DNA of 6,319 nt from an uncultured bacterium (GTDB lineage Bacteria > Planctomycetota > UBA1135 > GCA-002686595). The stretch is taken from assembly GCA_902826945.1 (NCBI GenBank), contig CADEGS010000168.1, positions 1 through 6,319 of the forward strand. Direction: 5' to 3'. The position numbers were made by a program, and so were the translations under genes. The notes under the pieces were generated by a model. That model was not told where the DNA came from, searched no databases, and saw only the letters and a list, made by a program, of their open reading frames with translations. Each line of letters starts with the position of its first letter. Within the stretch, counting starts at the first letter, position 1. Positions 1-6,108 of this stretch are shown here, piece by piece.

Positions 1-1200
1 GATCTCGTAGACCACGCCGTTCGAGTCGAGCGCGAAGATCACGCCGTCGGGCCGCTGCACGATGCCCTCGATGCGGCCCGTGATGCCGTCGTTCTCGCCC
101 GCGATCACGCTGACGTTGAAGCCCGGGACGGTGACGCGCCGCACGCTCCTGCTGGCGCCCCACAGGTCGCCGCCGATCAGGAAGTGCCCGTCCCGGTCCA
201 CCTCGAGCTCGTAGGCCTTCAGCGAGCCGTACACGGTGCGCAGGATGCCCCGGCCGGGCACCGAGCCCAGGCTCTGGACGACCTGGCTGGCCGGCGCCTC
301 GGCGTCCGGGATCTCGTGCAGCATGGTCGGCGCGCCGCCCTCGGCGACGTAGGCGCTCCAGCCCGTCGCGCTCATGCCGCTCGAGGCCGCGATCGTCAGG
401 CCGCGCAGCTGTCCGAACCCGCCGGCGACGACCGAGGCCGTCCCGGCCAGGCGGTCCCAGCGGCGGAGCGTGCCGCCCGCGATGACGAGCACGTCGCCGG
501 TGGACTCGACCGCCAGGTCGCCGTCGAGGTGTCCCGCGGTGTAGCCGTAGAGCGTGGACGCGTCGAGCGCGCACAGCGCGTGCGCCGGGTCGTCGGAGTC
601 GAGGCACTGCAGCCGGCCGCCGAGCTCCTGGTCGGCCACGATCAGGTCGCCGCTCGCCGGGTCGCCGGCGAGCTGGATCGGCCGGAAGAGCGGCGAGTGC
701 TGGACCATGTAGTAGCCCCAGCGCTCGCCGTCGGAGCTCACCCAGTTCACGCCGGGGAGCTGGTTCGAGGGCGTGTTGCTCGCGATGACGAAGTTGCCGG
801 TGGTGTCCACCACCATGTCGCTCGGCGAGGCGACCATGTACGCGTCGTCGTAGCGGTGCACGGCGGGCGTCGCGCCCCCCGGCAGGGCCCAGATCTCGCC
901 CGCGTCGTCGATCACCGCCAGGTCGCCGGGCGCGGTCTCGACGATCGCCTTCAGCGCGAAGGGGAACGGGCCCGTCTCCGCGGTGGCGAGCACCGTGACG
1001 TCCCCCGCCGTGGTGACCACCCCGACGTCGCCCTCGAGCGTGCAATAAAGGATGTCGCCCGACGCGGCGCGGTAGAGGTCCGAGACCGTTCCGGTCACCG
1101 CGACGGGGAAGCCCGTCGGCCGGGGCTCTATGGCCCGGGCTGCCAGGGCCGGGGGCACCAGGAAGCAGAGTGCGAGCAGGAAGGTGGGCAGGCGGCTCAT
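1..1200 (-). CDS. Secreted beta-propeller-like protein (C-terminus beyond window)
   Basis: The minus-strand frame opens with ATG at 1200 and runs 400 codons without a stop to the left edge, so the C-terminus is missing. The first 20-23 residues form a signal peptide (MSRLPTFLLALC, then a hydrophobic stretch ending in ALA at residue 20), so the product is exported. The mature part shows a recurring unit of the type G-D-hydrophobic-x-V-x-D, then a few polar residues and a second strand: GDILYCTL at residue 48, GDLAVIDD at 92, GNFVIAS at 135, GDLIVAD at 184, GDVLVIAG at 235, GHFLIGGD at 338 and DGVIFALD at 385. The spacing of about 43-52 residues is typical of NHL/SMP-30-like propeller blades. 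Family and propeller fold are inferred; I see no catalytic motif and cannot name a substrate. No clear Shine-Dalgarno sequence precedes the ATG. It is divergent from the gene at 1510. Codon use matches the rest of the window, and the open frame antisense to it is a composition artefact. Confidence 0.85.
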   Translation of the reverse strand, partial: MSRLPTFLLALCFLVPPALAARAIEPRPTGFPVAVTGTVSDLYRAASGDILYCTLEGDVGVVTTAGDVTVLATAETGPFPFALKAIVETAPGDLAVIDDAGEIWALPGGATPAVHRYDDAYMVASPSDMVVDTTGNFVIASNTPSNQLPGVNWVSSDGERWGYYMVQHSPLFRPIQLAGDPASGDLIVADQELGGRLQCLDSDDPAHALCALDASTLYGYTAGHLDGDLAVESTGDVLVIAGGTLRRWDRLAGTASVVAGGFGQLRGLTIAASSGMSATGWSAYVAEGGAPTMLHEIPDAEAPASQVVQSLGSVPGRGILRTVYGSLKAYELEVDRDGHFLIGGDLWGASRSVRRVTVPGFNVSVIAGENDGITGRIEGIVQRPDGVIFALDSNGVVYEI

Positions 1201-1509
1201 CGGCGGAGATCCGGGGGGAGCGGGCGGGGGAGACCGGGCCTCATCGTAGCGCCCCCGTTCCGGACGCGGCCCGTTCGGCCCGGACAACTCTCCGGGCCCT
1301 GCTTTCGGTCGGACGGGTCAGCAATCTCCATGCCCCGAGCCCTCCTCGCCGGGGGGGCGGAAGCGCGGCCCGCGCGGGCGCGTCGGGCCGGTCGGGAGGT
1401 CCCGCGCGCCGATCCCGGGCTCCGTGCGGGAGATGCAATCGGCGCAACCTACACTGACCGTCCCCCCCGATGCGCATCCCCACCGCGGGGGGAGGGTAGG
1501 AGGCTCTCG
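1201..1509. promoter_or_regulatory. Divergent intergenic region between two secreted-protein genes
   Basis: This 309-bp region separates two genes transcribed away from each other, so it should hold both promoters. Two weak -10-like hexamers can be seen: TACGAT on the minus strand (1248-1243), about 43 bases before the left gene, and TACACT on the plus strand (1450-1455), about 55 bases before the right gene. Neither has a convincing -35 at normal spacing, so both are guesses. A run of Cs (1462-1468) can pair with a run of Gs (1487-1492) just ahead of the ribosome binding site. I see no coding potential: the frames open across it have no start with a binding site and lack normal protein composition. 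Confidence 0.4.
1498..1503 (+). promoter_or_regulatory. Ribosome binding site AGGAGG that fixes the start at 1510
   Basis: A perfect AGGAGG lies six bases (ctctcg) before the ATG at 1510. It decides the start, because the same reading frame stays open for more than 1,300 bases further upstream. The signal peptide begins directly after this ATG, which agrees. Confidence 0.85.
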
Positions 1510-4275
1510 ATGGACCGACCCGACCGACGCTCGCCCCCCTGGCCGCGGCTCCTGGCGCTGGCCCTCGCCCTCTTCGGGCTGGCCGCTCCGGCGCTCGCCC
1601 AGCAGACCGCCCGCTTCGACCCCCAGCGCCACCTCGACGGCTTCTCGGAGGTCCTGGCCTCCGAGCACCTGAGCCTCTACCGGCTGGACGAGTTCCAGCG
1701 CATCGACGGGCACGTGCTCTCGACCGCGCGCCTGGACGAGGTGCGCCGCGCGTGGCGCGAGGAGCGCGAGCGCGTCGCCGCGCTGCTCGACCGCTTCCGC
1801 CGCGAGCCGCGCGCCTACGTGCTCTACCGGCTCGAGCGCGACCTGCTCCAGCACCCCGCGTTCTCGCGCGTGCGGCTCGAGACCTACCCGTCGCACGACC
1901 CGTTCGTGTTCCTGCTCCAGGCGCCGACGACCGCCCGGCAGGGCTACCAGGAGGAGATCCTCGACGCCCTCGGCCCCGACCTGCTGCGGCTGCGCGAGCT
2001 CTTCCAGGCCGAGCTCGCCGGGCCGCTCGGGCTGGCGGAGCGCAAGGAGTTCGCCGCCTACCCCGTGATCGTGCTGAACAGCGCCCAGGAGTACGCGCGC
2101 TACGTGCGGACCCTGGGCGGGCCGGCGCTCTTCTTCGCGCAGGCGAGCTACGACGCGGCGCTGCGCGCGGTCGTGTGCTACGTCGAGGCCGACGCGCGGC
2201 CGGGCACCGACCCGACGCTGCGCCGGCCGGTCGTGCACGAGGCGGCGCTGGCGCTCCTCGACGGCCACGCGCAGGCCGAGGAGCGACGCCCCGAGCCCTG
2301 GCTCGACGAGGGCATCGCGAGCTGGCTCTCGAGCCGCGCCGTGCTGCGCGCGCAGGACCCCGAGCGGCCCGACGACGGGCTCGTGCGCCAGGCGCTGGTC
2401 GCGGTGGCGGCCGACGCCGCGCACCGCGCCGCCTACCTGCTGCCGCTGGACGAGCTGGCGGTGCTGCACGACTACGCGCAGGCCTACGAGCGCATGCTGC
2501 GCCAGGCGTCGGCGAACGGCGCGGGCGAGCCCGACTACCCGACCGCGCTGCTCGCGCTCTACGGGCAGGGCGGCGCCTGGACGTGGTTCCTGAACCGGCC
2601 GCAGGAGGCCGCGCTGCGCGAGGGCTTCCGCGGCTACCTGGCGCTCTCGCTCGCCGACCGCGGCGGCGCCGACGCGCTCCGCCGCTCGTTCCCCGGCACG
2701 GAGCTCGGCGCCCTGAACGAGTCGTTCCGCGGCTGGCTGGCCGGCTCCGTCGAGGCCTGGAAGGGCGAGCTCGAGGCCGCGCGCTACGACGTCGAGGCCT
2801 CGTTCCGGCTCTCGGACGTGACGGAGTCCACGCTGCGGCGCGAGGTCGAGCAGCGCGTGCAGACGCTCGAGCAGCTCGCGCCCGCGCACGACGAGCCGTC
2901 GGTGCGCTTCGCGCTGGCGCTGCGCGACGCGGTGCAGGGCCGCTACGACCGCGCCGCGCAGGCGGTGCAGGTGCTCGTGGCCGAGCGACCCGACGACCCG
3001 CTCGCGCCGCGCGCGCGGCGCGAGCTCGAGCGCCTGAACGCCTTCCGCGAGGAGCGCCTGGCCTTCCTGCGGCTGCTCCAGCAGTCGGGGCAGAAGCTCA
3101 ACCTGATGCTGCCCGAAGGCCGCCTGCTCGCGACGGTGCTCGCGGTCGAGGACGCGCGCGCCTTGCTGGGCGAGAACAAGGCCGGGCTGGAGGCGATCGA
3201 GCTCGACGACGTGGACCCGCTGCAGCTCGCGAAGCTGATGCGCACCAGCCGCTACGGCTTCCCGCGCGGCTGGATCCAGGTTTACCCGGCCGTGCTCGCC
3301 GCGAGCGACGACCGCGACCGGCTGCTGGCCGCCGAGTCCGGCGCGGGGGCGCACGCGCTGGCGCAGGACGTCGAGCGCCGGGACTACGAGGGCTGGCTGG
3401 CCATGGCCGACACGGTGGACATCCTGGTCGCGCTCAGCGAGGCCGGGCTGCCCGAGCGCGAGGACGCGGCGCGCACGTGCGTCGAGCGCGTGCAGCGCCT
3501 GCTCGCCGAGCACGGCTCGCTCGACGTCGTCCGCGTGCGCCACCCGGCCCTGCTCGAGCTCGCGCACCGCGCGCTGTCGCTCCTGTTCGAGAAGGACGGG
3601 CTGCCCGAGGTGCTGCACGGCAAGCTCGAGGACCTCGGCGACGGCCGCGTGCGCCTGAGCTACGACTTCGACGACCCCGCGCAGGGCCAGGATTTCGAGC
3701 CGGTCGCGTACCTGGACGCGCAGCGCTGGAAGGACTCGCCCGCGGCGGAGGACTCGACGCCCTTCCACGTGGCGGACGGCGTGCTCGCGGCGCGCGGCGC
3801 GGCCTGCTCGCGCCACCTGCTCGAGTTCGAGGGGCCGCAGATCGTGCGCCTGCGCTACCTCTTCCGCACGCCGCGCGAGGCGTTCGACAACCGCATCCGC
3901 TCGCTGCTCGGCATCTGCGACGACCGCAGCCAGAGCTACGTCGCCGCCGACCTGCAGGGCGGCCTCACGATCGCCGACCGCAGCACGACCTACCTGCAGC
4001 AGGTCGACGCGCAGGGCCAGGTGTTCATGGACACCGAGCACGCGATCGAGCTCGTGCACGACGGCGCCGAGCGCGTGCGCACGTCCTTCGACGGCCAGCC
4101 GGCGGCCGAGGCGAGCTGCGGCCCGCGCCTGGCGGGCGGCCTCTTCCTGTGGGTCAACAGCGAGTGCCCCTACGAGGTCGTCAGCCTCGAGATCGAGAGC
4201 CGCATCACGCCCGCCAGCCTGCGCGGCCTGCGCCAGGAGTGGGTGCTCGAGCGGCTGAAGGCGCTCGGCCTGTGA
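1510..4275 (+). CDS. Large secreted DUF1570/gluzincin-like protein with degenerate zinc motif
   Basis: This encodes 921 residues. The start is set by AGGAGG and a signal peptide: a basic, Pro-rich N-terminus, a hydrophobic core at about residues 14-27, and a predicted cut after ALA at residue 30, giving QQTA at the mature end. Residues about 55-150 are mostly charged helix. Residues 184-199 (YPVIVLNSAQEYARYV) and the following strand ahead of VVHEAAL resemble the entry to the active site in planctomycete DUF1570/peptidase MA-like proteins. The expected HExxH reads H243-E244-A-A-L247, so the second zinc histidine is a leucine, although the downstream W264-L-D-E267-G motif is kept. Residues 464-497 resemble one TPR unit (RYDRAAQAVQVL). 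From about 713 to 905 a beta-rich stretch starting RVRLSYDFDD looks like a laminin-G/concanavalin fold, as in DUF1080 proteins. Family assignment is by pattern only. The protein is probably a non-catalytic binding or scaffold protein acting outside the cytoplasmic membrane, but its role is unknown. It stands alone, divergent on the left and convergent on the right. Confidence 0.88.
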   Translation: MDRPDRRSPPWPRLLALALALFGLAAPALAQQTARFDPQRHLDGFSEVLASEHLSLYRLDEFQRIDGHVLSTARLDEVRRAWREERERVAALLDRFRREPRAYVLYRLERDLLQHPAFSRVRLETYPSHDPFVFLLQAPTTARQGYQEEILDALGPDLLRLRELFQAELAGPLGLAERKEFAAYPVIVLNSAQEYARYVRTLGGPALFFAQASYDAALRAVVCYVEADARPGTDPTLRRPVVHEAALALLDGHAQAEERRPEPWLDEGIASWLSSRAVLRAQDPERPDDGLVRQALVAVAADAAHRAAYLLPLDELAVLHDYAQAYERMLRQASANGAGEPDYPTALLALYGQGGAWTWFLNRPQEAALREGFRGYLALSLADRGGADALRRSFPGTELGALNESFRGWLAGSVEAWKGELEAARYDVEASFRLSDVTESTLRREVEQRVQTLEQLAPAHDEPSVRFALALRDAVQGRYDRAAQAVQVLVAERPDDPLAPRARRELERLNAFREERLAFLRLLQQSGQKLNLMLPEGRLLATVLAVEDARALLGENKAGLEAIELDDVDPLQLAKLMRTSRYGFPRGWIQVYPAVLAASDDRDRLLAAESGAGAHALAQDVERRDYEGWLAMADTVDILVALSEAGLPEREDAARTCVERVQRLLAEHGSLDVVRVRHPALLELAHRALSLLFEKDGLPEVLHGKLEDLGDGRVRLSYDFDDPAQGQDFEPVAYLDAQRWKDSPAAEDSTPFHVADGVLAARGAACSRHLLEFEGPQIVRLRYLFRTPREAFDNRIRSLLGICDDRSQSYVAADLQGGLTIADRSTTYLQQVDAQGQVFMDTEHAIELVHDGAERVRTSFDGQPAAEASCGPRLAGGLFLWVNSECPYEVVSLEIESRITPASLRGLRQEWVLERLKALGL

Positions 4276-4279
4276 GCCG

Positions 4280-4317
4280 CGCGCGGCCCGGACGGGACGA
4301 TCCGGCCGGGCCGCGCG
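4280..4317. terminator. Perfect 12-bp hairpin between convergent genes, probable bidirectional terminator
   Basis: The arms CGCGCGGCCCGG (4280-4291) and CCGGGCCGCGCG (4306-4317) are exactly complementary around a 14-base loop. The loop holds an alternative short pairing, CCGGA (4288-4292) with TCCGG (4301-4305). The hairpin begins 4 bases after the stop of the plus-strand gene and ends 10 bases before the stop of the minus-strand gene, filling most of the 52-bp gap. No U-tract follows on either strand, so it may act as a 3'-end stabiliser or Rho-assisted site instead of a classical intrinsic terminator. Confidence 0.65.
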
Positions 4318-4327
4318 AGCCGCTCGT

Positions 4328-5074
4328 CTAATCGTTCCCGAGCGTGACGTCGATCGCGTTCGAGAGCGCGAAGGGCGTCACGCTCCCGAACTGGATCGCC
4401 TGCATGCTGAAGGACAGGCCGCACAGGGACGGGACGTCGGGGATCGCGAGCGAGAAGAGCGCCGTCGGGCCGGGCTGAGCGCTCTGGCCGAGCAGCTCGC
4501 CGCTGCCGCCCAGGTCGAGGCACAGGAGCGTCTGGCCGCCGCCGAGCGTGACCTGGAACGCGGTGTCGAAGCCGAACAGGACCGCCAGCGCGTGGCCGGT
4601 CGAGGTCAGGTCCACCGTGGCGACGAAGCTCGTGCCGGTGATCGGATCGCTGGCGGCGCCGAGCGAGGCCGGGTTCGCGCCGGCGTTGCGCGGCACGGCC
4701 GCGGACGGCACGACCACGCGCACGCTGCCGACCATGCCGAGGCCGACGTGCACCGCGCAGTAGTAGTCGTAGACCTTGCCCGCGACCGGGTGCGCGTCGA
4801 GGAAGGCCTGGTCGAAGGTCACGCTGAACGTCTGCGGCGGCGTGATCGGATCGCCCGAGCGGAAGATCCCGTCGTGCGTGCCGCCGACGCCGCTCTCGAC
4901 GTTGTGCAGGCCGCTGACCCAGTTCCACTGGACGGTGTCGCCGACGTCGATGTCGAGGTCGGCCGGCGTGAACGTGATGCCGGACATCTGGACCATGTGC
5001 GTGGCCTGGGCCGAGGCCGGGCCGGCGGCGGAGGCGAGAGCGCAGAGCGCGGCGAGGAGCGGAGCGCGAAGCAT
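4328..5074 (-). CDS. Secreted plastocyanin-type cupredoxin with planctomycete-type C-terminal domain
   Basis: This is a 248-residue protein starting at ATG 5074 (GGAGA seven bases upstream) and ending at TAG 4330-4328. Residues 1-22 are a signal peptide (MLRAPLLAALCALAS, cut after ASA before QATH). Residues 24-122 are a cupredoxin domain with a complete type 1 copper site: H57 in GLHNVES, C106 and H109 in YYCAVHVGLGM, and M114, spaced as in plastocyanin and pseudoazurin (CxxHxxxxM). It should carry single electrons in the periplasm or outside the cell; the partner is not visible. Residues 123-248 form a second domain of no known function, starting at VPRNAGANP and ending ALSNAIDVTLG, with two cysteines (C185, C218) that could form a disulfide. 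From memory, similar tails are common on planctomycete secreted proteins and are not limited to copper proteins. An in-frame extension upstream to 5356 is open but has no binding site and would bury the signal peptide. The gene is convergent with its left neighbour and divergent from the pilin operon. Confidence 0.92.
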   Translation of the reverse strand: MLRAPLLAALCALASAAGPASAQATHMVQMSGITFTPADLDIDVGDTVQWNWVSGLHNVESGVGGTHDGIFRSGDPITPPQTFSVTFDQAFLDAHPVAGKVYDYYCAVHVGLGMVGSVRVVVPSAAVPRNAGANPASLGAASDPITGTSFVATVDLTSTGHALAVLFGFDTAFQVTLGGGQTLLCLDLGGSGELLGQSAQPGPTALFSLAIPDVPSLCGLSFSMQAIQFGSVTPFALSNAIDVTLGND

Positions 5075-5080
5075 GGGTGG

Positions 5081-5085
5081 TCTCC
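5081..5085 (-). promoter_or_regulatory. Ribosome binding site of the cupredoxin gene
   Basis: On the minus strand GGAGA lies seven bases before the ATG at 5074. It supports this start over upstream in-frame codons, and the signal peptide begins immediately after it. Confidence 0.75.
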
Positions 5086-5101
5086 GAGGGGTTGGCGGCG
5101 A

Positions 5102-5125
5102 CGGGCCGATCGGCCCGCCGATCGG
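5102..5125. repeat. Tandem GCCGATCGG palindromic repeats upstream of the cupredoxin gene
   Basis: CGGGCCGATCGGCCCG at 5102-5117 is a perfect 16-bp palindrome. Its core GCCGATCGG recurs 12 bp further on (5117-5125). The pair lies 28-51 bases upstream of the cupredoxin ATG, where a repressor or activator, perhaps a metal sensor, could bind. In DNA this GC-rich, short palindromes also arise by chance, and I recognise no known operator. Confidence 0.35.
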
Positions 5126-5386
5126 GACGAAGGGAGCCTTCGCCGACGCAACGTCCGTTCCAGGGGGCGGGGACGCCTGGCGAGCGCCGCGGACGTCCTC
5201 TCGCCGCCGACCCGCAGCCCATCGCGGCGTGCCCCGCGGCCGGCCGCGGTCCGACGCCGCCGGCCGCGGCGCGCTCCTCCGCCCCCCGAGCGCGAGGGCG
5301 TCCCGCGACCGGATGGGCTGCGAGCGCTCGAGCCCACCCCGACGAACGCGCCACAAACCCGCTCTGTAAAGGACGTGTCTTCAAAT

Positions 5387-5414
5387 TTGCTTTTCTGGTC
5401 CAGGGGGGTAGGGT
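5387..5414 (+). promoter_or_regulatory. Candidate promoter of the pilin operon in an AT-rich island
   Basis: TTGCTT (5387-5392) and TAGGGT (5409-5414) are 16 bases apart on the plus strand. Each matches only three of six consensus positions, but they keep TTG of the -35 and TA...T of the -10. They sit at the only clearly AT-rich patch of the region. Transcription from here would begin near 5422, just ahead of the folded leader, giving an untranslated leader of about 90 bases. On the other strand TTTACA (5370-5365) could be a -35 for the cupredoxin gene, but no good -10 follows. Confidence 0.3.
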
Positions 5415-5426
5415 TGCCCGATTGAC

Positions 5427-5485
5427 GCCCGGCCGCCGGGCTCGCAGCGCCCCCCGGGGAAGGGGGCGCTTCCGGCGGCCAGGGG
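5427..5485 (+). promoter_or_regulatory. Structured leader with two mutually exclusive folds before the pilin operon
   Basis: An outer 9-bp stem pairs GGCCGCCGG (5431-5439) with CCGGCGGCC (5472-5480). Inside it AGCGCCCCC (5446-5454) pairs perfectly with GGGGGCGCT (5462-5470) around a 7-base loop. This makes an 18-bp imperfect hairpin with a 6-base bulge on one side and a single base on the other. The left arm of the outer stem can instead form a local hairpin, GCCCGG (5427-5432) with CCGGGC (5436-5441). The two folds exclude each other, as in attenuators and some leader switches. The structure ends about 30 bases before the ATG at 5512. It matches no riboswitch class I know. Confidence 0.5.
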
Positions 5486-5496
5486 TTTGGGGAACC

Positions 5497-5505
5497 GAGG
5501 GGGAG
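5497..5505 (+). promoter_or_regulatory. Ribosome binding site of the first pseudopilin gene
   Basis: GAGGGGGAG ends six bases before the ATG at 5512. It supports this start over the much longer upstream open frame. No alternative ATG, GTG or TTG codon lies between 5512 and the prepilin cleavage site. Confidence 0.75.
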
Positions 5506-5511
5506 TCATCG

Positions 5512-6108
5512 ATGAGCCGCACCCGCGGACACGCGCCGGGTCGGGGGCAGGGGCCCCCGGCCGGCACCAGCCGGGACTCGCCCGGCGGCGGCGGGTTCAC
5601 GCTGGTCGAGGTCGTGGTCGCCGCGCTGATCCTCGTGATCGCGCTGGGCGGGCTGACGAGCTCGATCCTGGCGGGCGTCAAGCTCTCCCGCACGACGGAG
5701 GAGGGCGACCGCGCCCAGGCCGCGCTGGAGAGCGCGCTGGCGCGCATCGAGGGCACGCCCTTCCGCCAGATCTTCGCGTCCTTCAACGCCGACCCGTTCG
5801 ACGACCCGCCCGGCGCGCCCGGGCCCGGCTTCGCGGTCGCGGGCCTGACCCCGACCGACGACGACGGCGACGGCTTCCCGGGCGAGATCGTCTTCCCGGT
5901 CGTGGACGCCGGCGGCGGCGCGCTCGAGCTGCGCGAGGACGTGGACGACGCCGGCTTCGCGATGCCGCGCGACCTGAGCGGCGACGGCGCGTGGGACGCG
6001 AACGACCACGCCGACGACTACGTGATCCTGCCGGTGCGCGTGCGCGTGCGCTGGAGCGGCGCCTCGGGCGTGCGCGAGGTGGAGCGCAGCGTGCTCCTGG
6101 TCGAATGA
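5512..6108 (+). CDS. PilV/GspI-like minor pseudopilin with EF-hand-like loops
   Basis: The protein has 198 residues. A prepilin peptidase site is clear: GGGG then FTLVEV, with cleavage after G28 and the conserved glutamate at +5 (E33). The hydrophobic helix spans about 34-54 (VVVAALILVIALGGL), followed by the amphipathic helix of type IV pilins (residues 56-80, ending in ALARIEG). The helix sequence resembles PilV and the type II secretion protein GspI, so it is probably a minor tip subunit assembled in the inner membrane. The leader is 28 residues, rich in Gly, Pro and Arg, longer than most class A leaders. The globular part is acidic. D154-L-S156-G-D158-G-A-W-D162-A-N-D165 fits the 12-residue EF-hand calcium loop, and D116-D-D118-G-D120-G121 fits its first half. 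A C-terminal strand (VILPVRVRVRW) precedes the end. It overlaps the next gene by four bases (ATGA), so the two are co-translated. Naming it PilV or GspI needs the rest of the operon. Confidence 0.88.
   Translation: MSRTRGHAPGRGQGPPAGTSRDSPGGGGFTLVEVVVAALILVIALGGLTSSILAGVKLSRTTEEGDRAQAALESALARIEGTPFRQIFASFNADPFDDPPGAPGPGFAVAGLTPTDDDGDGFPGEIVFPVVDAGGGALELREDVDDAGFAMPRDLSGDGAWDANDHADDYVILPVRVRVRWSGASGVREVERSVLLVE

Larger units (their letters stand above)
5075..5511. promoter_or_regulatory. Divergent intergenic region between cupredoxin and pilin operon
   Basis: This 437-bp stretch holds no convincing gene. From left to right it contains the cupredoxin binding site (5081-5085); two copies of GCCGATCGG (5105-5113, 5117-5125), the first within a 16-bp perfect palindrome; a very GC-rich part with another 16-bp palindrome (5234-5249) and an 11-bp direct repeat of period 20 (5239-5249, 5259-5269); an AT-rich island (about 5379-5396, roughly 13 of 18 bases A/T); and a strongly folded leader (5427-5485) before the pilin start. 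The open frames crossing it on both strands are rich in Arg, Pro, Ala and Gly and lack start signals. Confidence 0.6.

Noticed and set aside
184..1509. A 442-codon upstream extension of the large secreted protein on the plus strand
   Set aside because: It runs antisense to the secreted propeller-like gene, has Arg/Ala/Gly-rich composition and would bury the signal peptide that follows the AGGAGG-preceded ATG at 1510.
1525..1600. A twin-arginine (Tat) signal in the large secreted protein
   Set aside because: The RR at residues 6-7 is followed by SPPW and not by the S-R-R-x-F-L-K type pattern; it looks like an ordinary Sec signal.
1318..4059. A 913-residue open frame on the minus strand, antisense to the large secreted protein gene
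   Set aside because: Its product is dominated by Arg, Ala, Leu, Val and Glu with no domain or signal. It mirrors codon positions of the plus-strand gene, which has a binding site, a signal peptide and recognisable motifs. Long antisense frames are expected at this GC content.
1752..4331. An 859-residue open frame on the plus strand, shifted relative to the real gene
   Set aside because: Its translation is almost entirely Arg, Ala, Gly and Pro, the typical shadow frame of a GC-rich gene.
5234..5269. A 16-bp palindrome CCGCGGCCGGCCGCGG and an 11-bp direct repeat of period 20
   Set aside because: Both are made only of G and C in a segment of extreme GC content, where such patterns arise easily. 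No gene start or conserved site is near enough to give them meaning.
5397..5417. A possible sigma-54 promoter (GG...GC) ahead of the pilin genes
   Set aside because: The GG (5397-5398) and GC (5416-5417) are 17 bases apart, whereas sigma-54 sites need about 10.
5349..5511. A cyclic di-GMP (GEMM) riboswitch before the pilin operon
   Set aside because: The conserved sequence blocks of GEMM aptamers are absent; only GC-rich stems are seen.
4170..5786. A 538-residue minus-strand open frame across the cupredoxin gene and the intergenic region
   Set aside because: It overlaps three better-supported features, has no domain, and its composition is that of a shadow frame.
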